Below, in pieces: positions 14,212 through 21,848 of a DNA stretch of 37,540 bases. The position numbers were made by a program, and so were the translations under genes. The number at the start of each line of letters is the position of its first letter. Position 1 is the first letter of the stretch. The notes under the pieces were generated by a model that worked only from the letters and a program-made list of their open reading frames with translations, was not told where the DNA came from and made no database searches. This DNA comes from a virus: the IMG/VR virus record IMGVR_UViG_3300024260_000029, positions 1-37,540 of that record. One strand, given 5' to 3'.

Positions 14212-15921
14212 ATGGAAGTAAATATTACTAGAGGTGTAACTGAAACCAGCTTAGCTAATGCAATAGCAGTAGCAAGAGAAGCTAGAGATACAGCAGAGGG
14301 ATATAGAGATGATTCAGCTACTAGTGAATCTAATGCTGGAAGCTCAGAAGATGTAGCCTTAGCTCAAGCAGGTATAGCAACAACTAAAGCTAGTGAAGCT
14401 AGTACTTCTGCCTCAACTGCAACAGAACAAGTAGGATTGGCTTCTGCTAAAGCTACAGACTGTCAACTGTTGGCAACAAATACATCAGCTCAGTTTCAAT
14501 TATCAAATGGAGATTACGCTTACTCTACTGTTCATTATATGAACCTTGCTGAAGATGCTAGAGATGCAGCAGAAGTATTCAAGAATGATGCTAGTGCATC
14601 AGAAAGCAATGCTAGTACTTCTGAGAGTAACGCAAGTACATCAGAAAGCAATGCTAGTACTAGTGAAGCAAATGCATTAACATATTCTAATAACTCTTCT
14701 ACATCAGCAGGACAGTCAGCAACTAGTGCAGGTAATGCAGCAACTAGTGCAACGAACTCAGAGAGTCATGCTAATTCAGCTGGTGTATCGGCTACTAATG
14801 CAGCAGCAAGTGCAGCCATTGCTATTGGTACGGCTTATGGTTTAGGTTGGAATGAATCTACGGACGTGTATACAAGAACTGGAGATAGTGCTTTTACTAC
14901 TATCCAATCTAAAATGAGAAGATGTTTATTAGCAGTAAATGGTACAGTAAATGCATATTTACATTCTATTAATTCAAACTATACAGAGTCAGGTTCAATT
15001 GCTGATTTAACAGGAGCTAATGGTAATGTAATGGTAGAGATACCTAAGTTTTACTATAAATATAACTATGTGGGAACTACTCACTCACACTCAATTTCAT
15101 TAGTGCCCTTATCAGGTTATAGCGTACATCCTGCATTTTTAAAAGCTGGTGTAGAAGTTGAAAATAGATACATTGGTGCTTATGGTGCATCTGTAAGTGG
15201 AAGTACACTTATTTCAGCAAGTGGTGTATATCCTGCTGGTTCAATGACTAGAGGTTCGTTTAGAACTAAAGCTGCTGCAATTGGTTCAGGTTGGGCATTG
15301 CAAGATTGGAATTTAATTAGTGCTGTACAGCTACTGATGCTTATTGAGTTTGGTACTTTTAATTCACAGAGTGCTATTGGTCAAGGAAGAACTCAATTAT
15401 CAGGTGGAACTTGGTCAAATGGTTCGTATATTGGAATTAATGGTAGAAGTGATACCTCTGGTAATGCTACTGGAAATCATGAATATTCAGGTGATGCAGA
15501 TGATGAAGCTGCTGATTTAGCTTTCATGTCTTATAGAGGAATTGAAGACTTCTTTGGAAATATTTGGAACTGGGTAGATGGTATTAATATTCAAGATAAT
15601 GTGCCATTTATTAATAATAATCCATCAACTTTTGCAGATGATGTATTTAGTGGGGACTATGTGAATGCTGGAATTACTATGGCAAATGCTAATGGTTGGC
15701 AAAATACTTTAGAGCAAGTTGGGACTGGATTCTTCCCTGCTTCGGTTGGTGCGGGTTCAAGTACTAAAATTACAGATTACTATTATCAATCTGCAGGGAA
15801 TAGGGTCGTGGTGCTCGGTGGTGATGCGGATGATGGTTCGGGTGCTGGTGCTTTCTATCTGTATGCGGCGTATTCTTCGGGTAATTCGGGTGCGCTTGTC
15901 GGCTCGGTCTTGTCATTTTAG
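14212..15921 (+). CDS. Tail fibre with C-type-lectin-like, DGR-type variable C-terminus
   Basis: The 569-aa protein has three parts. An N-terminal attachment region and Ala/Ser-rich coiled repeats (units of 'SESNAST' at about 125-150) form the shaft. The body (~235-500) has 'VEIPKFYYKYNY', 'GYSVHPAFLKAG', 'YIGAYGAS', 'LISAVQLLMLIEFGTFNSQ' and 'YRGIEDFFGNIWNWVDGINI', the layout of C-type-lectin/FGE-like receptor-binding domains. The last ~45 residues (SAGNRVVVLGGDADDGSGAG, then AFYLYAAYSSGNSGALVGSV) match the pattern of variable regions diversified by DGR reverse transcriptases. It should bind the host receptor. The DNA of the last ~120 bases differs sharply in composition from the rest of the gene. 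No RT gene is in view. Confidence 0.9.
   Translation: MEVNITRGVTETSLANAIAVAREARDTAEGYRDDSATSESNAGSSEDVALAQAGIATTKASEASTSASTATEQVGLASAKATDCQLLATNTSAQFQLSNGDYAYSTVHYMNLAEDARDAAEVFKNDASASESNASTSESNASTSESNASTSEANALTYSNNSSTSAGQSATSAGNAATSATNSESHANSAGVSATNAAASAAIAIGTAYGLGWNESTDVYTRTGDSAFTTIQSKMRRCLLAVNGTVNAYLHSINSNYTESGSIADLTGANGNVMVEIPKFYYKYNYVGTTHSHSISLVPLSGYSVHPAFLKAGVEVENRYIGAYGASVSGSTLISASGVYPAGSMTRGSFRTKAAAIGSGWALQDWNLISAVQLLMLIEFGTFNSQSAIGQGRTQLSGGTWSNGSYIGINGRSDTSGNATGNHEYSGDADDEAADLAFMSYRGIEDFFGNIWNWVDGINIQDNVPFINNNPSTFADDVFSGDYVNAGITMANANGWQNTLEQVGTGFFPASVGAGSSTKITDYYYQSAGNRVVVLGGDADDGSGAGAFYLYAAYSSGNSGALVGSVLSF
15790..15918 (+). other. Putative DGR variable region (VR)
   Basis: By hand count, 15801-15900 is 56% G+C and only 9% A, against 36% G+C and 29% A for 15601-15700 of the same gene. 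It encodes the GNRVVVLGG ... GAFYL ... GS(V)LSF pattern with invariant GGT/GCT/TCG codons and variable positions largely free of A. Loss of A is what adenine-directed mutagenic retrohoming produces. A short imperfect hairpin (CTTGTC 15909-15914 / GGCAAG 15925-15930) spans the stop codon, where DGR homing signals are found. No template copy is visible in the window. Confidence 0.75.
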
Positions 15922-15941
15922 TATGGCAAGGTTAGTTTAAT

Positions 15942-16070
15942 ATGACAAAGGGCAGTTTATTAGTCGTGAAACTCAGCAATGGATTTAACCTTTGGAAGAA
16001 ATATATAACTTATGAAGTTAAGAATATATTTGTACAATTAAAAATAAAAAACAAGATACCAGGAGTATAA
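15942..16070 (+). CDS. Possible 42-aa ORF downstream of the variable region
   Basis: ATG at 15942 to TAA at 16070, with AAGG about ten bases upstream. The product (MTKGSLLVVKLSNGFNLWKK, then YITYEVKNIFVQLKIKNK) is basic and helical. By eye 'NLWKKYITYEVKNIF' recalls the start of DGR reverse transcriptases ('NLFEKI.S.ENL..A'), so it could be the stump of a lost RT; this is a weak likeness. It may also be non-coding spacer between fibre and chaperone-like gene. Confidence 0.3.
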   Translation: MTKGSLLVVKLSNGFNLWKKYITYEVKNIFVQLKIKNKIPGV

Positions 16071-16071
16071 A

Positions 16072-16386
16072 ATGTTAGTAAAATCAGATACAAGACCAGA
16101 GGCAACAGAGTTGCTACAAGGTAAGAAACTAATCAATTTTGACATTAAAGAAGTTGAAATTAAAGATGAAAATAGTGAAGATATTAGAGTTGGGTTTGAA
16201 TATCTACAAGCAAAAGTAGAATTAAATACTACAAGAAGTGGTATTATAGAAGCAATTATAGCGACTAAATATTCAGCTGGTGCAGAAATTGCATTAACTA
16301 ATGACAAAGATACTAAACAAGATGATTATAAAGCATATCAAGAGTTTAGAGTATTAGCTAAAGAATTAGCAGAATTGAATTTATAA
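16072..16386 (+). CDS. Possible tail-fibre accessory protein, 104 aa
   Basis: A small soluble protein (LVKSDTRPEATELLQGKKLI ... LNTTRSGIIEAIIATKYSAG ... AEIALTND) with a helix-rich C-terminus (QDDYKAYQEFRVLAKELAEL). Proteins of this length and composition directly after fibre genes often act as fibre assembly chaperones or small structural parts. The end 'YQEFRVLAKELAELNL' resembles tail-assembly chaperone C-termini ('EYQAWRQ.L..LA'). The start has a good ribosome-binding site (CCAGGAGTATAAA). Function is inferred from position and shape. Confidence 0.6.
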   Translation: MLVKSDTRPEATELLQGKKLINFDIKEVEIKDENSEDIRVGFEYLQAKVELNTTRSGIIEAIIATKYSAGAEIALTNDKDTKQDDYKAYQEFRVLAKELAELNL

Positions 16387-16435
16387 ACTTAAAACAAAAC
16401 AATAGGAAATAAAATGAGATTATTAGGAGTAACAA

Positions 16436-16645
16436 ATGATTAATATAGCATTCGTATTATTAAAAGAGATATTGCTATCTATGGTGGCTAAGGTTGCATT
16501 CAAAGCAGTAGCAGAGAGGTTTGCTACAAGACTTGTAGTATATGGATTAAAGAAACTAGAAGGGTATTCAACTAATGAAGTAACTTCTGGATTAGTACAA
16601 GACATATTAGCTTCATTAGAAGGTAAAGGATTAAAGGCACTATAA
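16436..16645 (+). CDS. Small amphipathic protein, possible holin, 69 aa
   Basis: The N-terminal ~35 residues are hydrophobic with a few charges (MINIAFVLLKEILLSMVAKV, AFKAVAERFATRLVVYGLKK), suggesting a membrane-associated helix. The C-terminal half is soluble. It lies between the fibre accessory gene and a coiled-coil/TM protein, two genes upstream of the endolysin, so a lysis role (holin or pinholin-like) is plausible. The ribosome-binding site is TTAGGAGTAACAA. No holin family is recognised. Confidence 0.5.
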   Translation: MINIAFVLLKEILLSMVAKVAFKAVAERFATRLVVYGLKKLEGYSTNEVTSGLVQDILASLEGKGLKAL

Positions 16646-16646
16646 T

Positions 16647-16955
16647 ATGAGTGGAGCACTAGAACAGAAAGTAGACAACTTAGTAGAAGTAACTACTAAG
16701 CTTGTAGTAATGCAAGAACAAACTACAAAGAATATAGACAAGTTAGCACTAGAGATAAAAGATACTATGTGTGAGTCACATGAATGTGATGCTGTTAAGA
16801 GAGAGATTGCTTACTTAAAAGACAAGACATCTAAACTTGAAGGTAAGATTGAAACTATAGAAGGTGTTCCTAGTGCCGTAGCAAAGAGAGCATTAATGAC
16901 AGCAGTAGCTGCTACAGTTATGTATTTTATGTATACAATAGGAATTAGTAAATAA
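16647..16955 (+). CDS. Coiled-coil protein with C-terminal TM, XhlA/holin-like
   Basis: 102 aa: residues 1-75 form heptad-like helices (EQKVDNLVEVTTKLVVMQEQ ... AYLKDKTSKLEGKIETIEG) with a CESHEC pair in the middle. Residues 81-100 are a single membrane helix (RALMTAVAATVMYFMYTIGI). This coiled-coil-then-TM layout is that of the XhlA/haemolysin-XhlA family, which assists holin action, and of some spanin-like proteins. One base separates it from the upstream gene, and the endolysin follows after 32 bases. A lysis function is therefore likely. Confidence 0.65.
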   Translation: MSGALEQKVDNLVEVTTKLVVMQEQTTKNIDKLALEIKDTMCESHECDAVKREIAYLKDKTSKLEGKIETIEGVPSAVAKRALMTAVAATVMYFMYTIGISK

Positions 16956-16987
16956 GTTATGATAGTTTATGGTGAAGGTGGTATTTA

Positions 16988-17407
16988 ATGTTTAAGTTTG
17001 GAACAGGAAGCATAAGAAATTTAAAAGATGTAACTCCAATAATGCAGGAGTTATGCGAAAGGGCTTTACGTGAATCGGATGTTGACTTTAGTATTATCTG
17101 TGGTTTCAGAAATAAGGAAGAACAGATGGAGCTATACAGCGAAGGACTATCTGAGCTAGATGGCACTATAAATATATCTGCTCACCAATTAGGATATGCT
17201 GTTGATATTCTTCCTTATGTTATAGACAATAATGGTTCTGTTTTGGACTGTTGGAATTACAATAATCCCAAGGTAAGAGTAGCATGGCTAGAAGTATACA
17301 GAGCATTTCTAAGAGAAGCTAGACTGATGTCCATTGACTTAGAACTTGGATTAACATACAATATAAATGAAGGATATGATTATCCACACATTGAGATAAA
17401 GGAATAA
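16988..17407 (+). CDS. Endolysin, L-alanyl-D-glutamate/D-Ala-D-Ala peptidase (M15)
   Basis: A 139-aa peptidase of the VanY/T5-endolysin type. Zn ligands are visible as SAHQLGYAVD (His66, Asp73) and YPHIEI (His134). The family core 'FSIICGFRNKEEQMELYSEG' corresponds to 'I.SG.R...EQ..L...G'. It cleaves peptide stems of peptidoglycan. There is no signal peptide, so it needs the neighbouring membrane proteins to reach the wall. The length is typical of single-domain Gram-negative phage M15 endolysins. The start has GGTGGTATTTA upstream, and the next gene starts two bases after its stop. Confidence 0.92.
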   Translation: MFKFGTGSIRNLKDVTPIMQELCERALRESDVDFSIICGFRNKEEQMELYSEGLSELDGTINISAHQLGYAVDILPYVIDNNGSVLDCWNYNNPKVRVAWLEVYRAFLREARLMSIDLELGLTYNINEGYDYPHIEIKE

Positions 17408-17409
17408 CA

Positions 17410-18234
17410 ATGGCTACATATACATGGAGTATCCCAGCAGGGAAAGAAATAATTGGATCTACTAAGATCATAGATACAGACAATCATATAGGTGATACTA
17501 TAGATGACTTAGTTGATTTTGTAAATGGAGAAGGAAGTCACAACGGTCAAGGTTTATCTTATGACCTTGTTGATAGGGTAAGCTCTCAGACTATTAGTGG
17601 AGATAAGACCTTTACTGGGGGATTAACAGGAACACTTACAGGTGATGTTGTTGGTAATATTACAGGAGATCTTACAGGTAATGCAGATACTGCAGCAGTT
17701 CTTGAGACTAGCAGGACTATTGCAGGTGCAAGTTTTAATGGTGGATCTGATGTAGATATTAGCTTTAATGACTTATTAGACAAACCAGATTTATTTATTT
17801 CTGGTATGGTTATGTTGTGGTCTGGTAATTCTACAAATGTTCCTTCTGGGTGGTTGTTGTGTGATGGTAACAATGGAACTCCTAACTTAGTTGGTAAATT
17901 TGTAAAAGGTTCTACATTAAGTGGGGGAACTGGTGGTTCTGAAACAACTTCTAGCAATGGAAGTCACAATCACACGACTGGAGACCATACATTAACTATC
18001 AATGAAATGCCAAGTCATAAGCATGAACAAAAACACGGATACTATCAAAACAATGACTACTATGATAATTCATCTGCATATGGAAACAATGGTACATGGA
18101 ATGCTATTGAAGACGCAGAATCATATACTGGTGGAGGAGCATCACATAATCACGGCGATACTTCAGCCTCAGTAAGCCATACACATACAATAGAGCCAGT
18201 TCACTACGAGCTATGTTATATAATGAGGGGATAA
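17410..18234 (+). CDS. Tail fibre/collar-domain protein
   Basis: The 274-aa protein carries Gly/Thr/Asp repeats in the middle (GGLTGTLTGDVVGNITGDLT, about residues 72-92, with 'LTG.' periodicity) typical of fibre shafts. A tail-collar domain follows ('VPSGWLLCDGNNGTPNLVGKF', residues ~147-167). The C-terminal third is His/Gly/Asn-rich (SHNHTTGDH ... ASHNHGDTSASVSHTHT), a known pattern for metal-stabilised fibre tips. It probably forms a second adsorption fibre or tip, encoded right after the endolysin. It contains no DGR-like segment. Confidence 0.85.
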   Translation: MATYTWSIPAGKEIIGSTKIIDTDNHIGDTIDDLVDFVNGEGSHNGQGLSYDLVDRVSSQTISGDKTFTGGLTGTLTGDVVGNITGDLTGNADTAAVLETSRTIAGASFNGGSDVDISFNDLLDKPDLFISGMVMLWSGNSTNVPSGWLLCDGNNGTPNLVGKFVKGSTLSGGTGGSETTSSNGSHNHTTGDHTLTINEMPSHKHEQKHGYYQNNDYYDNSSAYGNNGTWNAIEDAESYTGGGASHNHGDTSASVSHTHTIEPVHYELCYIMRG

Positions 18235-18237
18235 TAA

Positions 18238-19902
18238 ATGTCTATTCAGCAATTACTAACATTTGAAGGGGGATTATCTACAAAGATAAGTCCTCATTTA
18301 ATTGGAAGAAACGAAGGTATTAAATGTGAGAATGTAAACCTTGAAACAGGAACATTATTACCACTAACTCAATGCTATGAAGAAACAACTAAGACAGGTA
18401 AATACTGTCATTACTTTAGCGGTAATATCATATCTAATACAGATGCTACAGATGAAAGATTCTATGTAGAATATGCAAATAGATTATATTGGTCTAATGC
18501 AGGATATGGTACTTATGGTCTTATGAGATATGATGGTACAGATGCAGGTATTGTTGCTGAAGCTCCTGCTTCTCCACAGAATATAACTGATATTACTATT
18601 GCAGAATGGAATGATACTGCTGATGACAATGGTCACTTAACTATGGGTGGTACTTACTATTATGCATTTACTTCTGTAGATTCTAATGGTACTGAATCAG
18701 CTCCTACATATCATCCAACATCTATTACTATTAATGTTTTAGCTAAAAGGTCAATTAAGATTAGTGTAGATTCTGATAATGTATTTGACAACATAATACC
18801 AACTGGTCATACTGTGAACATATATAGGACAGGTGGAGATAATCCTACTTATAACCTTATTGCTTCAGGACTGAGTCCAGCAGAGACTATCTGTAGTGCA
18901 GGAGAGTCTTGCTATAGAGATAATACTGCTGACATTGATATAACACGAATAGAACTAACAACTATTGATAATACACCACCTCCTGCTTCATTAGATATGC
19001 TAATTGAAAGCTTAGGTACATTCTGGGGAGCATCAGGTAAGTATGTTTATTTCAGTAAGGTTGGTAGACCAGAATTCTGGGGATCATTAGACTTTGTTGC
19101 TTTAGATTCTGAATGTACTGGACTAGGTAAGTTTGGTAATAATATTTATGCATTTACTGTTCGTGGAGTATACCAAATAGAAGGATACAGTAGAGATACT
19201 GTTACTGTTACTAAGCTTCCATTTAACCAAGGATGTGTACATAAAGATACTATTACTAACTTAGATGGTTATATGCTATGGGTATCAAAGAATGGTATAT
19301 GTATGTATGATGGATCTAGTATTAATGTTATCACTAAACAATCTATTGCTTGGAATACATTTGCTACTGTAGGTAACTTAACATATGAAGACTTTAATGC
19401 TGAAGAGAAATGGACATCAGGTTTAGGATTTGAAATTACTTATTCTATCGGTTATAAAGATAGATACTATGGTGTATATTCTAATGGTTTATTTATTATT
19501 GACTTTGCTAATGGTTCAAATGTAACTACTATTGATATTCCAGATTCAAGATCATTGTTTATTAATTACGCTACAAATGTAGTTAATGTTGTTATTGAAG
19601 ATGTCTCTAACTTTAAGGTTAATACTTTAGAAGGAACAGATAATCCTATGACTGCAACATGGAAGACAGGAGAGATATCTGATGAAGGTTCAAATGTTGA
19701 TAAACACTATAGAGATGTAACAATAGATGGTACTCCTAATTCAATAGAGATATTTGTTGATGGTGAATCTAAAAAAGTATATACAAACAAGAATAGATTT
19801 AAATTACCTGCTGGATGCATAGGTAGCAATATACAGTTTGAGATAATCACTGATAGTGAGATTCGAGGACTTAAATATAATTACAGTCAACTAAAGGCAT
19901 AA
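18238..19902 (+). CDS. Tail nozzle/stabilisation protein, beta-propeller type
   Basis: A 554-aa beta-rich protein. The start 'FEGGLSTKISPHLIGRNEGI' followed by 'KCENVNLETGTLLPL' is typical of podovirus tail nozzle (tubular B / gp10-like) proteins. The middle contains a fibronectin-like insert ('YYYAFTSVDSNGTESAPTYH') and propeller blades with 'YFSKVGRPEFWGSLDFV', 'NNIYAFTVRGVYQIEGYS' and 'DGYMLWVSKNGICMYDGSS'. It forms the short tail tube through which DNA exits. It starts three bases after the collar protein stop. Confidence 0.85.
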   Translation: MSIQQLLTFEGGLSTKISPHLIGRNEGIKCENVNLETGTLLPLTQCYEETTKTGKYCHYFSGNIISNTDATDERFYVEYANRLYWSNAGYGTYGLMRYDGTDAGIVAEAPASPQNITDITIAEWNDTADDNGHLTMGGTYYYAFTSVDSNGTESAPTYHPTSITINVLAKRSIKISVDSDNVFDNIIPTGHTVNIYRTGGDNPTYNLIASGLSPAETICSAGESCYRDNTADIDITRIELTTIDNTPPPASLDMLIESLGTFWGASGKYVYFSKVGRPEFWGSLDFVALDSECTGLGKFGNNIYAFTVRGVYQIEGYSRDTVTVTKLPFNQGCVHKDTITNLDGYMLWVSKNGICMYDGSSINVITKQSIAWNTFATVGNLTYEDFNAEEKWTSGLGFEITYSIGYKDRYYGVYSNGLFIIDFANGSNVTTIDIPDSRSLFINYATNVVNVVIEDVSNFKVNTLEGTDNPMTATWKTGEISDEGSNVDKHYRDVTIDGTPNSIEIFVDGESKKVYTNKNRFKLPAGCIGSNIQFEIITDSEIRGLKYNYSQLKA

Positions 19903-19903
19903 T

Positions 19904-20065
19904 GTGAAAAGTAACCTAATCAAAGATAGAGCAACTAAAGATGCAGTAAGAGACCTTGAGAAGATAGCTGAGAGATTAAAGAAGATTCCTCAGTTACCTA
20001 CAAATGCTACTACTGAACAAATAGTTAAAGTTCTAAATAAAATAACAGATAGTATAAAGAGGTAA
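19904..20065 (+). CDS. Small helical protein with GTG start, 53 aa
   Basis: GTG at 19904 overlaps no gene start but begins one base past the stop of the nozzle gene; TAA at 20063. The product is an amphipathic helical protein (DRATKDAVRDLEKIAERLKK, then TEQIVKVLNKITDSIKR). Similar tiny helical proteins are frequent between tail and ejection genes of podoviruses. The ribosome-binding signal would lie inside the nozzle gene (CTAAAGGCATAAT), with AAAGG properly spaced. Translational coupling is likely. Confidence 0.65.
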   Translation: MKSNLIKDRATKDAVRDLEKIAERLKKIPQLPTNATTEQIVKVLNKITDSIKR

Positions 20066-20067
20066 GA

Positions 20068-20511
20068 ATGGAAATAAGAAGATTTACATTAGATGACTAT
20101 GAAGATGTTGTTGGTATGCATTACGACTTTATAAAGGAAGTATTCTCAGATAGAGTCATATCTCCTAAGTATTTCTTCTATAAAGAAGTAGGTAGTTGGA
20201 TCAATGATTCTAAGAACATAATAGTAGCCTACAAGGGCAAAACCATTGTTGGGTATACATTGGCTTATGTAGATCAGTTTAACGGTCTTACCTCTCCTGT
20301 GTATAACGCAGAAATAGCATATATTAAACCAGAATACAGAAATAGTAAAGCAGCTTATCTTTTGTTTAAGAACACAAGTGATTATGCTAAGGAACAAAAC
20401 ATGACATTAATAACTAACGGTAGAATAGAGAATGGTACTGCTTCTATTATGAAGAAGCATTTTAATTTAAAAGAAAAGCTAATTAGCTTTGAAGGAGTAG
20501 AGAATGAGTAA
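20068..20511 (+). CDS. GNAT-fold protein in virion block, T7 gp13-like
   Basis: 147 aa, opening with MEIRRFTLDDYEDVVGMHYD (typical GNAT first strand and helix). It then has 'KTIVGYTLAYVDQF' and 'EIAYIKPEYRNSKAAYLLFK', the acetyl-CoA-binding strand-loop-helix. The loop R-N-S-K-A-A replaces the usual Q/R-G-x-G-x-A, so CoA binding may be weak or lost. T7 gp13, an internal virion assembly protein, belongs to the same fold and sits in a comparable position. I infer an assembly or ejection-related role rather than catalysis. It overlaps the next gene by eight bases. Confidence 0.75.
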   Translation: MEIRRFTLDDYEDVVGMHYDFIKEVFSDRVISPKYFFYKEVGSWINDSKNIIVAYKGKTIVGYTLAYVDQFNGLTSPVYNAEIAYIKPEYRNSKAAYLLFKNTSDYAKEQNMTLITNGRIENGTASIMKKHFNLKEKLISFEGVENE

Positions 20512-21847
20512 AGGAAGTAGTAACTCACAAAGACAAGCAACAACAGAAGAGAAGGCACTATGGGATAGTCAAGCAGAACAGCTTGATAGTCTTAAAGTAA
20601 TAGCTGAAGAGCAGCATGGCTTAGCTTTAGAAGATAGAGCTTATTACGAAGAAGTATTTAGAGATGCAGACTCATCTGAGGCACAAACAGCTATGGCTGA
20701 TCTACAAGAAAGCTTAACAGGAACAAGACCTGCAGAAGGTTCTTTAACTACAGATACTTTATTAAGAGATGTGTTAGTTGGTTCAACTGGAGAGATGCAG
20801 AAAGCTACTGAAACTTTTGTAGCTAAACAACAAGAAGACTTTGATGCATTTGAAGGTGAGTTAACTGGATTATCTCAAACTTATGTAGATAGCATTAAAT
20901 CTATTGGTACTGAGTATGCTGATCAATTAGCTCAAACTAAAGCAGAACTAGGTACAGCATCAGCAGATATCTTATCAAGAGAAACTGGAGCAGCACAAGC
21001 TGGTATTAGTGCAGCATATGCAGAAGCAAGAAAAGGTATTGAAGGTGACTTAGCAAGAAGAGGATTAGCTGGTACTGGTGTTGAAGCTAGTGCATTATTA
21101 TCTGCTTATGGTTCTGAGGCTCAAGCTAAAGCTAGTGCAACTACACAAGCAAGATTATCTGCTATTGGTTTATCTGATCAACAAAGAATGCAAAAGCTTG
21201 GAATATCTGGACAAGAGTATCAATCAGGAATGAGTACTGCTGGTGGAGTATATCAACAACAAGCTGGTATTGCAGGACAAATGTATGGTGCTCAACAAGG
21301 TATATCTCAAACAGCTTACTCAATGGATTTAGCAAATACTCAACAAGGTATTAGTAACCTTCAAGTATTAAGTGCAGCAGGACAAGGTACATATGTTGGT
21401 TCTCAAAACTATTTAAGTCAAGCAGCTTCTAGTTATGGCCAAGGTGCTCAGATTGCAGGACAATCAGCAGCTCAAATGGGACAGATGAATGATGCATGGG
21501 CAATGAACCAACAAAAGATGCAACAACAAGCTGGAGCAGGATTAGGAAGTATGGCTATGGGTATAGCAGGTCTAGGTACTGGTGGAGGATCTACTCTACT
21601 TGGTGGATTCCTGAAGTCTGACATTAGATATAAGAATGATATTGTTTTAGTTGATACAGTTAAGGGAGTTAACTTCTATACATGGAAATGGAACAGTGTA
21701 GCTGAAGAGTATGGTGTTGATGGAGAAGAAGAGTATGGAGTATTAGCTCAAGAACTAATGGGTATATATCCTGAGTTTGTTATTACTGATGAGAATGGAT
21801 ATTATAAAGTTGACTATGCTGGTCTATACAGTGAAATAGGAGAGTAA
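20504..21847 (+). CDS. Ejection/internal virion protein with S74-like C-terminus
   Basis: 447 aa. The bulk is Gln/Ala/Gly/Ser-rich helical sequence (residues ~210-345: 'AGQMYGAQQGISQTAYSMDL' etc.), typical of DNA-ejection proteins. The C-terminal ~78 residues show 'SDIRYKNDIVLVDTVKGVNF', 'YTWKWN' and 'EEYGVLAQELMGIYPEFV', then 'YYKVDYAGL'. This is the peptidase-S74 intramolecular-chaperone pattern also found in P22-like ejection proteins. The usual catalytic Ser of 'SDxRxK' is present (S-D-I-R). The start overlaps the GNAT-like gene. Confidence 0.8.
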   Translation: MSKGSSNSQRQATTEEKALWDSQAEQLDSLKVIAEEQHGLALEDRAYYEEVFRDADSSEAQTAMADLQESLTGTRPAEGSLTTDTLLRDVLVGSTGEMQKATETFVAKQQEDFDAFEGELTGLSQTYVDSIKSIGTEYADQLAQTKAELGTASADILSRETGAAQAGISAAYAEARKGIEGDLARRGLAGTGVEASALLSAYGSEAQAKASATTQARLSAIGLSDQQRMQKLGISGQEYQSGMSTAGGVYQQQAGIAGQMYGAQQGISQTAYSMDLANTQQGISNLQVLSAAGQGTYVGSQNYLSQAASSYGQGAQIAGQSAAQMGQMNDAWAMNQQKMQQQAGAGLGSMAMGIAGLGTGGGSTLLGGFLKSDIRYKNDIVLVDTVKGVNFYTWKWNSVAEEYGVDGEEEYGVLAQELMGIYPEFVITDENGYYKVDYAGLYSEIGE

Positions 21848-21848
21848 T

